From contig CAMKYP010000209.1 of NCBI GenBank assembly GCA_946477505.1, forward strand, positions 1 to 6,850: a stretch of DNA of 6,850 bases. The letters run 5' to 3'. Below are positions 1 through 6,207 of this stretch, piece by piece. The DNA comes from an uncultured Dechloromonas sp. (GTDB taxonomy: Bacteria; Pseudomonadota; Gammaproteobacteria; Burkholderiales; Rhodocyclaceae). The notes below the pieces were generated by a model. That model had not been told where the DNA came from. It ran no database searches and saw only the letters and a program-made list of their open reading frames with translations. The translations under genes were made by a program, and so were the position numbers. How positions within the stretch are numbered: the stretch's first letter is position 1; each line of letters starts with the position of its first letter.

Positions 1-1313
1 ATCTGCAGCGGCTTGTTTTCCTGGGCCATCATGGCCAGCGCGGCGGCGACTTCCTCGGCGCCGACATTCTGCTCCTCGGCGATCTGCGACACGATATTGG
101 CGAAGAACTCCAGGCCTTCGGCGTTGAGCACCTCGGCGACCTTGGCCTTGAAGTCGGCGACGCGCTTGTTGGTCACGTCGGCGCGGCTGGGCAGGGTCAG
201 CGGCGCGATCGGCTGGCGGGTGGCGCGCTCGATGGTGCGCAGCATGCGGATTTCGCGCGGCGCGACGAACAGGATGGCGTTGCCGTTGCGGCCGGCGCGG
301 CCGGTGCGGCCGATACGGTGCACGTAGGCTTCGGTGTCGTACGGAATGTCGTAGTTCACGACATGGCTGACACGCGGCACGTCGATGCCGCGGGCGGCGA
401 CGTCGGTGGCGATGACGATGTCCAGGGCGCCGGACTTCAATTGCTCGATGACGCGTTCGCGCATCTGCTGGTTGAGGTCGCCGTTCAGCGCGGCGGCAGC
501 GTAGCCGCGGGCATTCAGCTTGTCGGCCAGTTCGACGGTGGCCGTCTTGGTGCGCACGAAGATGATGGCGGCGTCGAAATCGTCCTCGACTTCCAGAATG
601 CGGGTCAGCGCATCCAGCTTGTGCATGCCGCTGACCTGCCAGTAAACCTGACGGATGGCGGCGACGGTGGCGGTGGCCGACTTGATCTTGATTTCACGCG
701 GCTCGACCAGGTACTTCTGGGCGACGCGGCGGATCTGTTCCGGCATGGTGGCCGAGAACAGCGCGGTCTGGTGTTGTTCCGGGGTGCGTTCTAGAATCCA
801 CTCGACGTCGTCGATGAAGCCCATGCGCAGCATTTCGTCGGCTTCGTCGAGCACCATGGTCTTCAGGTGGTCGAGGTTGAGCGTCTTGCGCTCCAGATGG
901 TCCATGACGCGGCCCGGCGTACCGACGATGACATGGGCGCCGCGTGCCAGCTGCTTGAGCTGGATGGTGTAGCTCTGGCCGCCGTAGATCGGCAGGACAT
1001 GGAAGCCCGGCAGGTTCTTGGCGTAGCTTTGCAGGGCCTCGGCAACCTGGATGGCGAGTTCGCGCGTCGGCGTCAGGATCAGGGCCTGCGGCTTGGCGAC
1101 CTTGATATCGATCTGTTCCATCAGCGGCAGCGCGAAGGCGGCGGTCTTGCCGGTGCCGGTCTGCGCCATACCCAGGATGTCATGCCCATCGAGCAGGATG
1201 GGAATGCACTGGGCCTGGATGGGGGAGGGGGTTTCGTAACCGATTTCGCTGAGCGTCTTGAGAAGCGACTCGCTCAAGCCGAGCTCGGCAAAGCTTTCGA
1301 CGGATGTCGACAT
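1..1313 (-). CDS. deaD: DeaD/CsdA-type DEAD-box ATP-dependent RNA helicase (partial, C-terminus beyond left edge)
   Basis: Cytoplasmic ATP-dependent RNA helicase. The DeaD/CsdA family unwinds structured RNA in ribosome assembly, mRNA decay and cold adaptation. The frame is open from an ATG at 1313 to the window edge (437 codons). All helicase motifs are visible: Q motif around F8 to Q33, motif I AQTGTGKT (50-57), Ia PTREL (82-86), Ib TPGR (132-135), II DEAD (156-159), III SAT (187-189), IV near IIFVRT (250-255), V ATDVAARGID (302-311), VI HRIGRTGR (332-339). From about residue 380 it continues into the helical region typical of DeaD, ending in an ALAMMAQ segment. RhlE and RhlB lack that region, which favours DeaD. 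Full-length DeaD is about 600 residues, so the DbpA-like RNA-binding domain and basic tail should lie to the left. The start is supported by AAGGAA at 1321-1326, seven bases upstream of the ATG. Family call is firm; the exact paralogue is slightly less so. Confidence 0.95.
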   Translation of the reverse strand, partial: MSTSVESFAELGLSESLLKTLSEIGYETPSPIQAQCIPILLDGHDILGMAQTGTGKTAAFALPLMEQIDIKVAKPQALILTPTRELAIQVAEALQSYAKNLPGFHVLPIYGGQSYTIQLKQLARGAHVIVGTPGRVMDHLERKTLNLDHLKTMVLDEADEMLRMGFIDDVEWILERTPEQHQTALFSATMPEQIRRVAQKYLVEPREIKIKSATATVAAIRQVYWQVSGMHKLDALTRILEVEDDFDAAIIFVRTKTATVELADKLNARGYAAAALNGDLNQQMRERVIEQLKSGALDIVIATDVAARGIDVPRVSHVVNYDIPYDTEAYVHRIGRTGRAGRNGNAILFVAPREIRMLRTIERATRQPIAPLTLPSRADVTNKRVADFKAKVAEVLNAEGLEFFANIVSQIAEEQNVGAEEVAAALAMMAQENKPLQ

Positions 1314-1346
1314 ATGCTGTTTCCTTTCCTCGTCGCCCTGCGTGTT

Positions 1347-1352
1347 GTTATA
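1347..1352 (-). promoter_or_regulatory. candidate -10 element of deaD
   Basis: On the minus strand this reads TATAAC, five of six matches to the sigma-70 -10 consensus, inside the palindrome GTTATAAC (1347-1354). It would start transcription near 1340 and give a leader of roughly 27 bases carrying the AAGGAA ribosome binding site. No acceptable -35 box is seen 16-18 bases upstream, so this is a weak inference. It is the best candidate in the gap before deaD. Confidence 0.25.
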
Positions 1353-1367
1353 ACTGGCGACGGATTG

Positions 1368-1415
1368 GCCCGATGGTCGGGCGGCCTGGGTGACCCCGAC
1401 GCAGCCATGCCGGGG
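1368..1415 (-). other. two adjacent strong hairpins between the DUF455 gene and deaD
   Basis: Two inverted repeats lie in the 199-base gap. One is GCCCGA/TCGGGC (1368-1373 and 1377-1382) with a three-base loop. The other is CCCCG/CGGGG (1394-1398 and 1411-1415) with an inner GCA/TGC pairing (1401-1403 and 1408-1410) around a GCCA loop and a two-base bulge. An alternative pairing GTCGGG/CCCGAC (1376-1381 with 1395-1400) would compete with both. No T-tract follows on either strand, so this is not a classical intrinsic terminator. It may stop or slow transcription leaving the upstream minus-strand operon, protect its 3' end, or lie in a longer deaD leader. The rest of the gap (1416-1512) shows nothing I can name. 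Confidence 0.4.
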
Positions 1416-1512
1416 AATGAATCAATGGGGTGAATCCTGCACAAGAACCTACAAAACCGGGGGCTGCTCGGAATGACTGCGGGCGAAACATCAACGCATT
1501 GAACTGATTATT

Positions 1513-2304
1513 CTACACTTTTTCCGCGAGGGCCGCCAGTTCGGCGGCGCTGAAGCCGGCTTGCAAGCGTGCCGATTCGTTCATCGGCTGGATCGGCCGG
1601 GGGGCCTTGAAGCTTTGCAACAGCTCGCGATAGGTGCTTTCCGGTTCGACGCCGCGCTCGGCGCACAAGCGGCGGAACCACTGATCGCCAAGGCCGACGT
1701 GGCCGATTTCGTCACGCAGGATGATGTCCAGCACGCGGGCGCTGGCTTCGTCGCCGGCTTGTTCGAGGCGGCGCTGAATCGGTGGCGTCGCATCCAGGCC
1801 ACGTGCCTCAAGCAGGCGGGGCACCAGCGCCATCCGGGCCAGCGGGTCGTCGGTGGTCTTCATCGCCATTTCCCAGAGCCCAGCGTGCGCCGGGAAGTCA
1901 CCATAGTCGTAACCCAGGCTGTTCAGGCGTTCGCGCAGGATGGTGAAGTGGTACGCCTCCTCGGCGGCAACGCCGATCCAGTCGGCGTAGTATTCCTCGG
2001 GCAGGCCACGGAAGCGGGCGGCGTGGTCGAGCGCCAGGTTGATGGCTGAAAACTCGATATGCACGATGGCGTGCAGCAGCCGAGCGCGACCTTCTTCCGT
2101 CTGCGGGCTGCGTTGGGGAACCCGCTTGGGTGGGACGAGTTCCGGCTTGTCCGGAATGCCGCAGCGCAATTCGACTTCGCCGGTGTCGCGCCAGTCGAGA
2201 CGGGCATTGGCCCAATCGTCGGCGAGTGAGGCGGTGAGTGCGAGTTTGCGGGGGATTTCGCTGGCGGCCAGTGCTTCGGCCAGTCGCAGGAAGAGGGATT
2301 CCAT
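1513..2304 (-). CDS. DUF455 family ferritin-like protein
   Basis: 263-residue soluble protein resembling the DUF455 (PF04305) ferritin-like family, whose known member HI_0077 has no settled biochemical role. The sequence carries an apparent four-helix diiron pattern: H82/E84 in a VHIEFSAINLALDHA helix, E115/E116 and H119 in AAEEAYHF, E166 in RLLEARGLD, and E199/H202 in RDEIGHV. These are the expected carboxylate and histidine ligands, and none appears to be missing. An oxidase or hydroxylase-like activity is therefore plausible but is an inference. The start ATG overlaps the stop of the upstream aldo/keto reductase gene as TGATG, and no Shine-Dalgarno sequence precedes it, which suggests translational coupling. 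The stop is TAG at 1513-1515. It is the last gene of a three-gene minus-strand run. Confidence 0.88.
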   Translation of the reverse strand: MESLFLRLAEALAASEIPRKLALTASLADDWANARLDWRDTGEVELRCGIPDKPELVPPKRVPQRSPQTEEGRARLLHAIVHIEFSAINLALDHAARFRGLPEEYYADWIGVAAEEAYHFTILRERLNSLGYDYGDFPAHAGLWEMAMKTTDDPLARMALVPRLLEARGLDATPPIQRRLEQAGDEASARVLDIILRDEIGHVGLGDQWFRRLCAERGVEPESTYRELLQSFKAPRPIQPMNESARLQAGFSAAELAALAEKV

Positions 2305-3350
2305 CAGGGGGCAGGGTTGGTGTATTGCAGGTGTATGGCGTCGATGGCCGCCAGGATTTCATCGGAGAGCGGCGTCAGCGTGGCCGGTAGGGTTTCCTGC
2401 AGTTGCGCCAGGGACGAGGCGCCGATGATGGTGCTGGCCACGAACCAGCGGGAGCGCACGAAGCCGAGCGCCAGTTGCATCGGTGTCAGGTTGTGCTGGC
2501 GAGCCAGCGCGACATAGGCGGCAACCGCCGGGGCGACGTTGGGCTTGGTATAGCGCTTGCCGAAGAAGGGCCACTGGGTCAGGCGGCCGGGCGCCGCCGG
2601 ATCGGCAAGGTATTTCCCGGTCAGGTGGCCAAAGGCGAGCGGCGAGTAGGCGAGCAGGCCGATTTGTTCGCGATGGGATATCTCGGCCAGGCCAGTCTCG
2701 AAAGTCCGATTGAGCAAATGGTAGGCGTTCTGCGTCGACACGATTCGTGGCAGGTCCAGCTCGTCGGCAAGGCGAACGAACTGCATCAGGCCCCAGGCGT
2801 GTTCGTTCGAAACGCCGACATAACGCACCTTGCCCTCGCGTACCAGCTCGGCCAATGCCTCAAGCTGTTCGCGTATCGGCGTGCCCCCGCGCTCGGCCTT
2901 CGGGTCGAACTGCCATTGCCCGAACATCGGCTGGTTGCGTTCCGGCCAGTGGAGTTGGTAGAGGTCGATGTAATCGGTTTGCAAACGCCGCAGCGAGCCT
3001 TCGATGGCGGCGCGTATGTTGGTGCGGTCCATCGCTTGTGGGCCGTTGCGTATCCAGGTCAGGCTGCGTGCTGGACCGGCGATCTTGGTGGCCAGGATGA
3101 TCTTGTCGCGTTGCTGGCGCTTGAGCCAGTTGCCGACGATGGTTTCGGTCGCCCCGTAGGTTTCGGCACGCGGCGGCACCGCGTACATTTCGGCGGTATC
3201 GATGAAATTGACACCCTGTGCCAGGGCGAGGTCGAGCTGCGCATGGGCGTCAGCCTCGGCGGTTTGCTCGCCGAAGGTCATCGTGCCCAGACAGATTTCC
3301 GGGACGGTCAGCTCGGATTTGCCGAGGGCGCGATACTGAATCGTGGTCAT
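2304..3350 (-). CDS. tas: Tas-type NADP(H)-dependent aldo/keto reductase
   Basis: 348-residue cytoplasmic oxidoreductase of the aldo/keto reductase superfamily (PF00248), a TIM barrel that reduces carbonyls with NAD(P)H. It closely resembles E. coli Tas in length (346) and sequence: near-identical stretches are GTMTFGEQ (22-29), EADAHAQLD (32-40) and LQTDYIDLYQ (123-132), and the C-terminus ends YTNPAP against YTYPAP. The catalytic tetrad is visible as D51, Y56, K89 and H134. Cofactor-binding segments are GVSNE (179-183) and IIGASSLAQLQE (308-319). The natural substrate is unknown; Tas is named for suppressing tyrosine auxotrophy. The frame extends four codons further to a TTG at 3362, but ATG at 3350 is preferred because GGAG (3357-3360) sits six bases upstream. 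It starts 15 bases after the stop of the 110-aa gene, and its TGA overlaps the DUF455 start by one base. Confidence 0.92.
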   Translation of the reverse strand: MTTIQYRALGKSELTVPEICLGTMTFGEQTAEADAHAQLDLALAQGVNFIDTAEMYAVPPRAETYGATETIVGNWLKRQQRDKIILATKIAGPARSLTWIRNGPQAMDRTNIRAAIEGSLRRLQTDYIDLYQLHWPERNQPMFGQWQFDPKAERGGTPIREQLEALAELVREGKVRYVGVSNEHAWGLMQFVRLADELDLPRIVSTQNAYHLLNRTFETGLAEISHREQIGLLAYSPLAFGHLTGKYLADPAAPGRLTQWPFFGKRYTKPNVAPAVAAYVALARQHNLTPMQLALGFVRSRWFVASTIIGASSLAQLQETLPATLTPLSDEILAAIDAIHLQYTNPAP

Positions 3351-3365
3351 GTGTGTCTCCAATAA

Positions 3366-3698
3366 TCAGGGTTGGCCGCAGAGGACGCCGTAAATCAGGA
3401 TGGGGCGTTCGAAAACAGGATCGTAGCCGGCTGGGACGATCGCAAGATGGTGCTCGGTTGGGTCGTCGCAATGCTGGAGCACCCATTGACTGGCCGCTTC
3501 GAAGGCGTCGTCGAAGCTGGCGAACAGCGCGGCGAGCCCTTGAGTGCGTATGGGGAGCAGTTCACCCGTGCGGCGATCGAGGAGCAGGTCTGAGTCAAGC
3601 TGCTGGACCGCGTAGCCGGCCGGAGGGCGAGGCAGCGGCAGCGCCGACAATTCGAAGCGGTCGCCGAAGGTGTCGGCAGATAGGTGGTTTCCGGACAT
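3366..3698 (-). CDS. unrecognised 110-aa protein, first gene of the tas run
   Basis: I do not recognise the family. It is a soluble-looking protein with no signal peptide or membrane helix. Its central part (LLLDRRTGELLPIRT) reads like paired beta strands with a turn. This is followed by an amphipathic helix with the phenylalanines of ALFASFDDAFEAASQWV and a C-terminal stretch VFERPILIYGVL. The start is ambiguous. ATG at 3698 is chosen because the extra upstream codons (from GTG 3716 or TTG 3719) include ATA and AAA, atypical here, and overlap a TATAAA box. GTG 3716 does have AAGG seven bases upstream and would add six residues. The gene ends 15 bases before tas on the same strand, so it probably heads a tas-DUF455 operon. 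Confidence 0.75.
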   Translation of the reverse strand: MSGNHLSADTFGDRFELSALPLPRPPAGYAVQQLDSDLLLDRRTGELLPIRTQGLAALFASFDDAFEAASQWVLQHCDDPTEHHLAIVPAGYDPVFERPILIYGVLCGQP

Positions 3699-3705
3699 GC
3701 TCCAT

Positions 3706-3733
3706 TTTATATCCACCAATTGGCCTTAGTCAG
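3706..3733 (-). promoter_or_regulatory. candidate promoter of the 110-aa gene-tas-DUF455 operon
   Basis: On the minus strand a CTGACT box (3728-3733, four of six matches to TTGACA) and a TATAAA box (3706-3711, five of six matches to TATAAT) are separated by 16 bases. The predicted transcription start, about seven bases downstream, falls at 3698-3700, on or beside the ATG of the 110-aa gene. This is the only well-spaced pair seen in the divergent intergenic region on this strand. Confidence 0.45.
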
Positions 3734-3761
3734 CGTTGGTCAAGGAAGGTTCAGGCTGCCA

Positions 3762-3770
3762 TGCTAGAAT
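3762..3770 (+). promoter_or_regulatory. extended -10 promoter of the DUF47-pit operon
   Basis: TGCTAGAAT gives a TG dinucleotide one base upstream of TAGAAT (3765-3770, five of six to consensus), the arrangement of an extended -10 promoter. No good -35 hexamer lies 16-18 bases upstream, which fits extended -10 use or activator dependence. The transcription start is expected near 3777, giving a short leader of about 27 bases before the ATG at 3804. The same nine bases recur upstream of the 102-aa gene. Confidence 0.55.
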
Positions 3771-3776
3771 GGCGGA

Positions 3777-3805
3777 CTGTAACAATTACTTAACGGAACT
3801 GTCAT
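3777..3805 (+). promoter_or_regulatory. Pho-box-like array: three heptamers at 11-base period
   Basis: CTGTAAC (3777-3783), ACTTAAC (3788-3794) and CTGTCAT (3799-3805) start exactly 11 bases apart with four-base AT-rich or GGAA spacers. The PhoB box consensus is CTGTCAT repeats at the same 11-base period. The third unit is a perfect match, the first matches five of seven, and the middle only two of seven. The array lies downstream of the -10 box and reaches the start codon, so binding there would repress rather than activate. Repression of an orfA(DUF47)-pit operon by PhoB is known in Sinorhizobium. Only two units are convincing, and CTGTCAT overlaps the ATG, so chance is possible. Confidence 0.35.
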
Positions 3806-4442
3806 GTTCGGTCGCTTGATGCCCAAAGAGGGCAAGTATTTCGATCTTTTCAACGCTCACGCGGAGCTGATTACGCAAGGCGGCAAAGCCTTGTCGAACC
3901 TGATCGGCGCGTTGGTCGACCAACCGGATCAGGCGGGTCGTTTTGCGGAGGAGATCGATAACCTGGAGCGCAAGGCGGACGATATTACCCATGACACCCT
4001 GTCGCAACTGCACACCTCGTTCATTACGCCGTTCGACCGCGACGAGATCCATCAATTGATCAGCGGCATGGACGATATCCTGGACATCATTCAGGATGTG
4101 GCGGAGTCCATGTCCCTGTACGATATCCGCAGGGTACCGCCGGAAGCCAAGGAAATGGCTGCAGTCACCGAAAAGTGCTGCCGTGCGGTCGAGTCGGTCG
4201 TCAAATTGCTGCATAGCATGGATAACGCACCGGCCATCCTCAAGTTCTGCCACGAAATCGACGAGCTCGAGTCGGAGGCCGATCGCGGCTTGCGCAGCTT
4301 GATGTCCAAACTCTTCCGCGACGAACCGGATGTCCGCGAGGTCATCAAGCTCAAGCAGATCTACGAGATACTCGAATCGGTCACCGATCGCTGCAAGGAC
4401 GTGGCCGGCACCGTCGAAGCCATCGTCCTCGAAAACTCCTGA
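3804..4442 (+). CDS. DUF47 (PhoU-like) Pit accessory protein
   Basis: 212-residue cytoplasmic, all-helical protein of the DUF47/PhoU-like family (PF01865, TIGR00153), of the family's usual length. These proteins are encoded next to PiT transporters and are thought to modulate them. Two acidic metal-binding-type repeats are visible: EEIDNLERKADDITHDTL (49-66) and EIDELESEADRGLRSL (151-166). Further helices carry DEIHQLISGMDDILDIIQD (80-98) and a C-terminal RCKDVAGTVEAIVLEN (196-211). There is no membrane segment. The start is ATG at 3804 with GGA (3795-3797) as a modest ribosome binding site. It is the first gene of a plus-strand operon, ending 14 bases before pit. Its role in Pit control is inferred from family and context. 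Confidence 0.93.
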   Translation: MFGRLMPKEGKYFDLFNAHAELITQGGKALSNLIGALVDQPDQAGRFAEEIDNLERKADDITHDTLSQLHTSFITPFDRDEIHQLISGMDDILDIIQDVAESMSLYDIRRVPPEAKEMAAVTEKCCRAVESVVKLLHSMDNAPAILKFCHEIDELESEADRGLRSLMSKLFRDEPDVREVIKLKQIYEILESVTDRCKDVAGTVEAIVLENS

Positions 4443-4456
4443 TCGGGTAGCGCGGC

Positions 4457-5464
4457 ATGGATACCGTGCAAGTCAGTATCTGGGTTGTCGGAACCCTGGT
4501 TTTCGTTGCCTTGCTGTTCGATTTCATGAACGGCTTTCACGATGCGGCCAATTCGATTGCGACCATCGTCTCGACCCGGGTTCTCAAACCGCATCACGCA
4601 GTCATCTGGGCTGCGGCATTCAACTTCCTGGCCTATTTCCTGTTTCAGCTGAAGGTCGCCTCGACCATCGGCAAGGGGACCATCGATCCGGCGATCGTCG
4701 ACTATTACGTCGTCTTTGGTGCGTTGGTCGGGGCCATCATCTGGAACATCATTACCTGGTACTACGGCATTCCATCGTCTTCGTCACATGCGCTGGTTGG
4801 TGGGCTGGTCGGTGCCGCGGTTTCGAAAGCAGGTATCGACGGACTGATCACGGCTGGCGTGCTGAAGATCGTTGCCTTCATCTTCGTCGCGCCCTTCCTG
4901 GGATTTGTCATGGGCGGTCTGTTGATGGTCGTGGTGTCGTGGATCTGCCGGAAAATGGCGCCACGCAAGGTCGACAAGCATTTCCGGCGGTTCCAGTTGA
5001 TTTCCGCAGCAGCCTACAGCCTGGGGCACGGCGGTAACGACGCGCAGAAGACCATTGGGATCATCTGGATGCTGCTGATCGCGACAGGTTACTCCCATAC
5101 CTCTGATCACATTCCCGGCTGGGTTGTTCTGGCCTGCTACTCGGCCATGGGGCTGGGTACGATGTTCGGTGGCTGGCGCATCGTCAAGACCATGGGCAAT
5201 CGCATCACCAAACTCAATCAGGCACGTGGTTTCTGCGCCAACAGTGGCGGCGCGGCCACCCTGTTTCTGGCAACAGCCTTTGGTATCCCGGTTTCTACTA
5301 CCCACACTATTACCGGTGCCATCGCTGGTGTCGGTTCGACGCGCGGTGCTCGTCGTGTGCGCTGGGGGGTTGCCGGCGGCATCGTCTGGGCGTGGATACT
5401 GACCATTCCGTGTAGTGCTGCCATGGCGGCAGTTGCCTGGTACCTCGGCACCTTGGTGCTTTGA
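4457..5464 (+). CDS. pit: PiT family low-affinity inorganic phosphate transporter
   Basis: 335-residue inner-membrane permease of the PiT family (PF01384), which imports phosphate, usually as metal-phosphate with protons. The two inverted family halves are clear. The first has GFHDAANSIAT (26-36) and GIPSSSSHALVGG (104-116); the second has GHGGNDAQKTIG (190-201) and GIPVSTTHTITGAI (276-289). About ten hydrophobic segments are visible, with a basic cytoplasmic-looking loop around 164-179 (RKMAPRKVDKHFRR). The length fits the short bacterial PiT type, which lacks the long central loop of E. coli PitA (499 aa). The start is ATG at 4457; the preceding GGGT is a poor ribosome binding site, so coupling with the DUF47 gene 14 bases upstream is likely. 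The stop TGA overlaps the TTG start of a small membrane ORF. Confidence 0.95.
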   Translation: MDTVQVSIWVVGTLVFVALLFDFMNGFHDAANSIATIVSTRVLKPHHAVIWAAAFNFLAYFLFQLKVASTIGKGTIDPAIVDYYVVFGALVGAIIWNIITWYYGIPSSSSHALVGGLVGAAVSKAGIDGLITAGVLKIVAFIFVAPFLGFVMGGLLMVVVSWICRKMAPRKVDKHFRRFQLISAAAYSLGHGGNDAQKTIGIIWMLLIATGYSHTSDHIPGWVVLACYSAMGLGTMFGGWRIVKTMGNRITKLNQARGFCANSGGAATLFLATAFGIPVSTTHTITGAIAGVGSTRGARRVRWGVAGGIVWAWILTIPCSAAMAAVAWYLGTLVL

Positions 5465-5613
5465 TTCTTCGTTGGGTTTTGTTTTCGGCCCTGCTGGCGC
5501 TGCTGGCAGGGCTGGTCCGGCAATTTCCTGTTTTGTGGGAATTGGCCTTGGCGGGGCTGATCGGTGGCGTCTACTGGATATTTTTTCGCGTTCCGCCGCG
5601 CCACGACGATTAG
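5461..5613 (+). CDS. putative 50-aa two-helix membrane protein downstream of pit
   Basis: The frame opens with TTG (5461-5463) overlapping the pit stop as TTGA and ends with TAG at 5611-5613. It encodes 50 residues. Two hydrophobic stretches (about residues 5-19 and 24-42) are separated by the short turn RQFP and followed by a polar tail RVPPRHDD. Positive charges at R4, R20 and R43 would help set topology. The clean reading of two membrane-length helices across the whole gap, and the stop/start overlap with pit, argue for a real coding region. Against it are the non-ATG start, weak ribosome binding (only GGTG at 5455-5458) and small size. I do not recognise the family. It might modulate or accompany the PiT permease, which is an inference from position alone. 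Confidence 0.55.
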   Translation: MILRWVLFSALLALLAGLVRQFPVLWELALAGLIGGVYWIFFRVPPRHDD

Positions 5614-5831
5614 GCCGGAATGTCCGGAACCAGCATCTGCTCCAGTTGCAGGATGCGATCTTTCAACAATAGCTTTCTTTTCTTCAGGCGCCGAACAAGC
5701 AACTCATCCGGAGGCGGCTTGTCGATCAGGTGAGTGATCACCAGATCAAGGTCACGATGCTCGACCTGCAACTCATGCAGTTGATTTCGAAGGTCGCTGA
5801 TTTCGACTTCGGTGAGCGGGTGAAGTGACAT
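5610..5831 (-). CDS. DUF465/YdcH family small coiled protein
   Basis: 73-residue cytoplasmic protein matching the DUF465 (PF04325) family, which includes E. coli YdcH; function unknown. It is predicted as a helical hairpin: the first helix is around residues 8-37 (ISDLRNQLHELQVEHRDLD), then a KPPPDE turn (38-43), then a strongly basic second helix with VRRLKKRKLLLKDRILQLE (46-64). The KK-K-LKD core is the family signature seen in YdcH. The start ATG (5829-5831) has a good AGGAG six bases upstream on the minus strand. Its TAA overlaps, on the opposite strand, the TAG of the small membrane ORF. It is transcribed alone and divergently from the 102-aa gene. I found no convincing minus-strand promoter in the 67-base gap. 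Confidence 0.9.
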   Translation of the reverse strand: MSLHPLTEVEISDLRNQLHELQVEHRDLDLVITHLIDKPPPDELLVRRLKKRKLLLKDRILQLEQMLVPDIPA

Positions 5832-5840
5832 ATTCGTCTC

Positions 5841-5868
5841 CTGACGGCTTCCTTTGTTTTGCTAGAAT
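5841..5868 (+). promoter_or_regulatory. sigma-70 promoter of the 102-aa gene-greB operon
   Basis: CTGACG (5841-5846, four of six to TTGACA) and TAGAAT (5863-5868, five of six) are 16 bases apart, with an extended TG at 5860-5861. The transcription start is expected near 5875, leaving about 24 bases of leader that contain the strong ribosome binding site GGAGGAG (5886-5892). Confidence 0.6.
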
Positions 5869-5898
5869 ACCCTGAACAAATCAACGGAGGAGAGAGAG

Positions 5899-6207
5899 AT
5901 GCAGCACCATGTAATTGTGTCATTCGGAAAAGACAGGGAATTCGAATTCAAGTTTTCCGGTGGCGCAGCGCCGGATGATGCGCGTAAATGGTTCGACCAT
6001 GAGTTCCGTGTTCTTGAATGCGATGTTGCCACACCGACGGGCAAAATCCTGGCGGTCGACCGCATTCTCAGTGTCGCCAAATATGCCGGCGAAAATCGTT
6101 TTCAGCAGCAAAGCGCCTGGGCCGATCAATTCGCCAAGTACACCGCGGCCTTGCTGGGTCGCGACCTGATCCGCGTTGATGTCGAGCATTACAGCATCGG
6201 CTATTGA
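5899..6207 (+). CDS. unrecognised 102-aa protein, coupled to greB
   Basis: I do not recognise the family. It is a small, acidic-leaning soluble protein with no signal peptide or membrane segment. The first part alternates in the manner of beta strands (HHVIVSFG, FEFKFSGG). It then has a DDARKWFDHEF helix, an ILAVDRILSVAKY segment, and a helix rich in Q, W and F (RFQQQSAWADQFAKYTAALLG). It ends with a strand-like LIRVDVEHYSIGY. Translation is well supported by GGAGG eight bases before the ATG at 5899 and by its own promoter. Its TGA overlaps the greB ATG by one base (TGATG), so the two are almost certainly co-transcribed and coupled. A role linked to transcription elongation is possible but is only a context guess. 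Confidence 0.85.
   Translation: MQHHVIVSFGKDREFEFKFSGGAAPDDARKWFDHEFRVLECDVATPTGKILAVDRILSVAKYAGENRFQQQSAWADQFAKYTAALLGRDLIRVDVEHYSIGY

Noticed and set aside
318..1433. Plus-strand open frames of 158 and 188 codons opposite deaD
   Set aside because: The minus strand carries an uninterrupted helicase with all motifs; these frames are complementary shadows with low-complexity Gly/Asp-rich translations.
3304..3362. Longer Tas start at TTG 3362
   Set aside because: It would place the start inside the GGAG ribosome binding site that correctly serves ATG 3350.
2403..3365. 320-codon open frame on the plus strand, antisense to tas
   Set aside because: It mirrors the tas coding frame in high-G+C DNA, shows no recognisable domain, and the opposite strand encodes an intact Tas-like protein with its catalytic tetrad.
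4784..5305. 173-codon minus-strand frame opposite pit
   Set aside because: Shadow of the PiT coding sequence; no ribosome binding site and no recognisable fold.
5486..5514. Inverted repeat GCCCTGC/GCAGGGC after pit, possible terminator
   Set aside because: No T-tract follows, and the symmetry is explained by repeated CTGCTGGC codons for Leu-Leu-Ala in the small membrane ORF.
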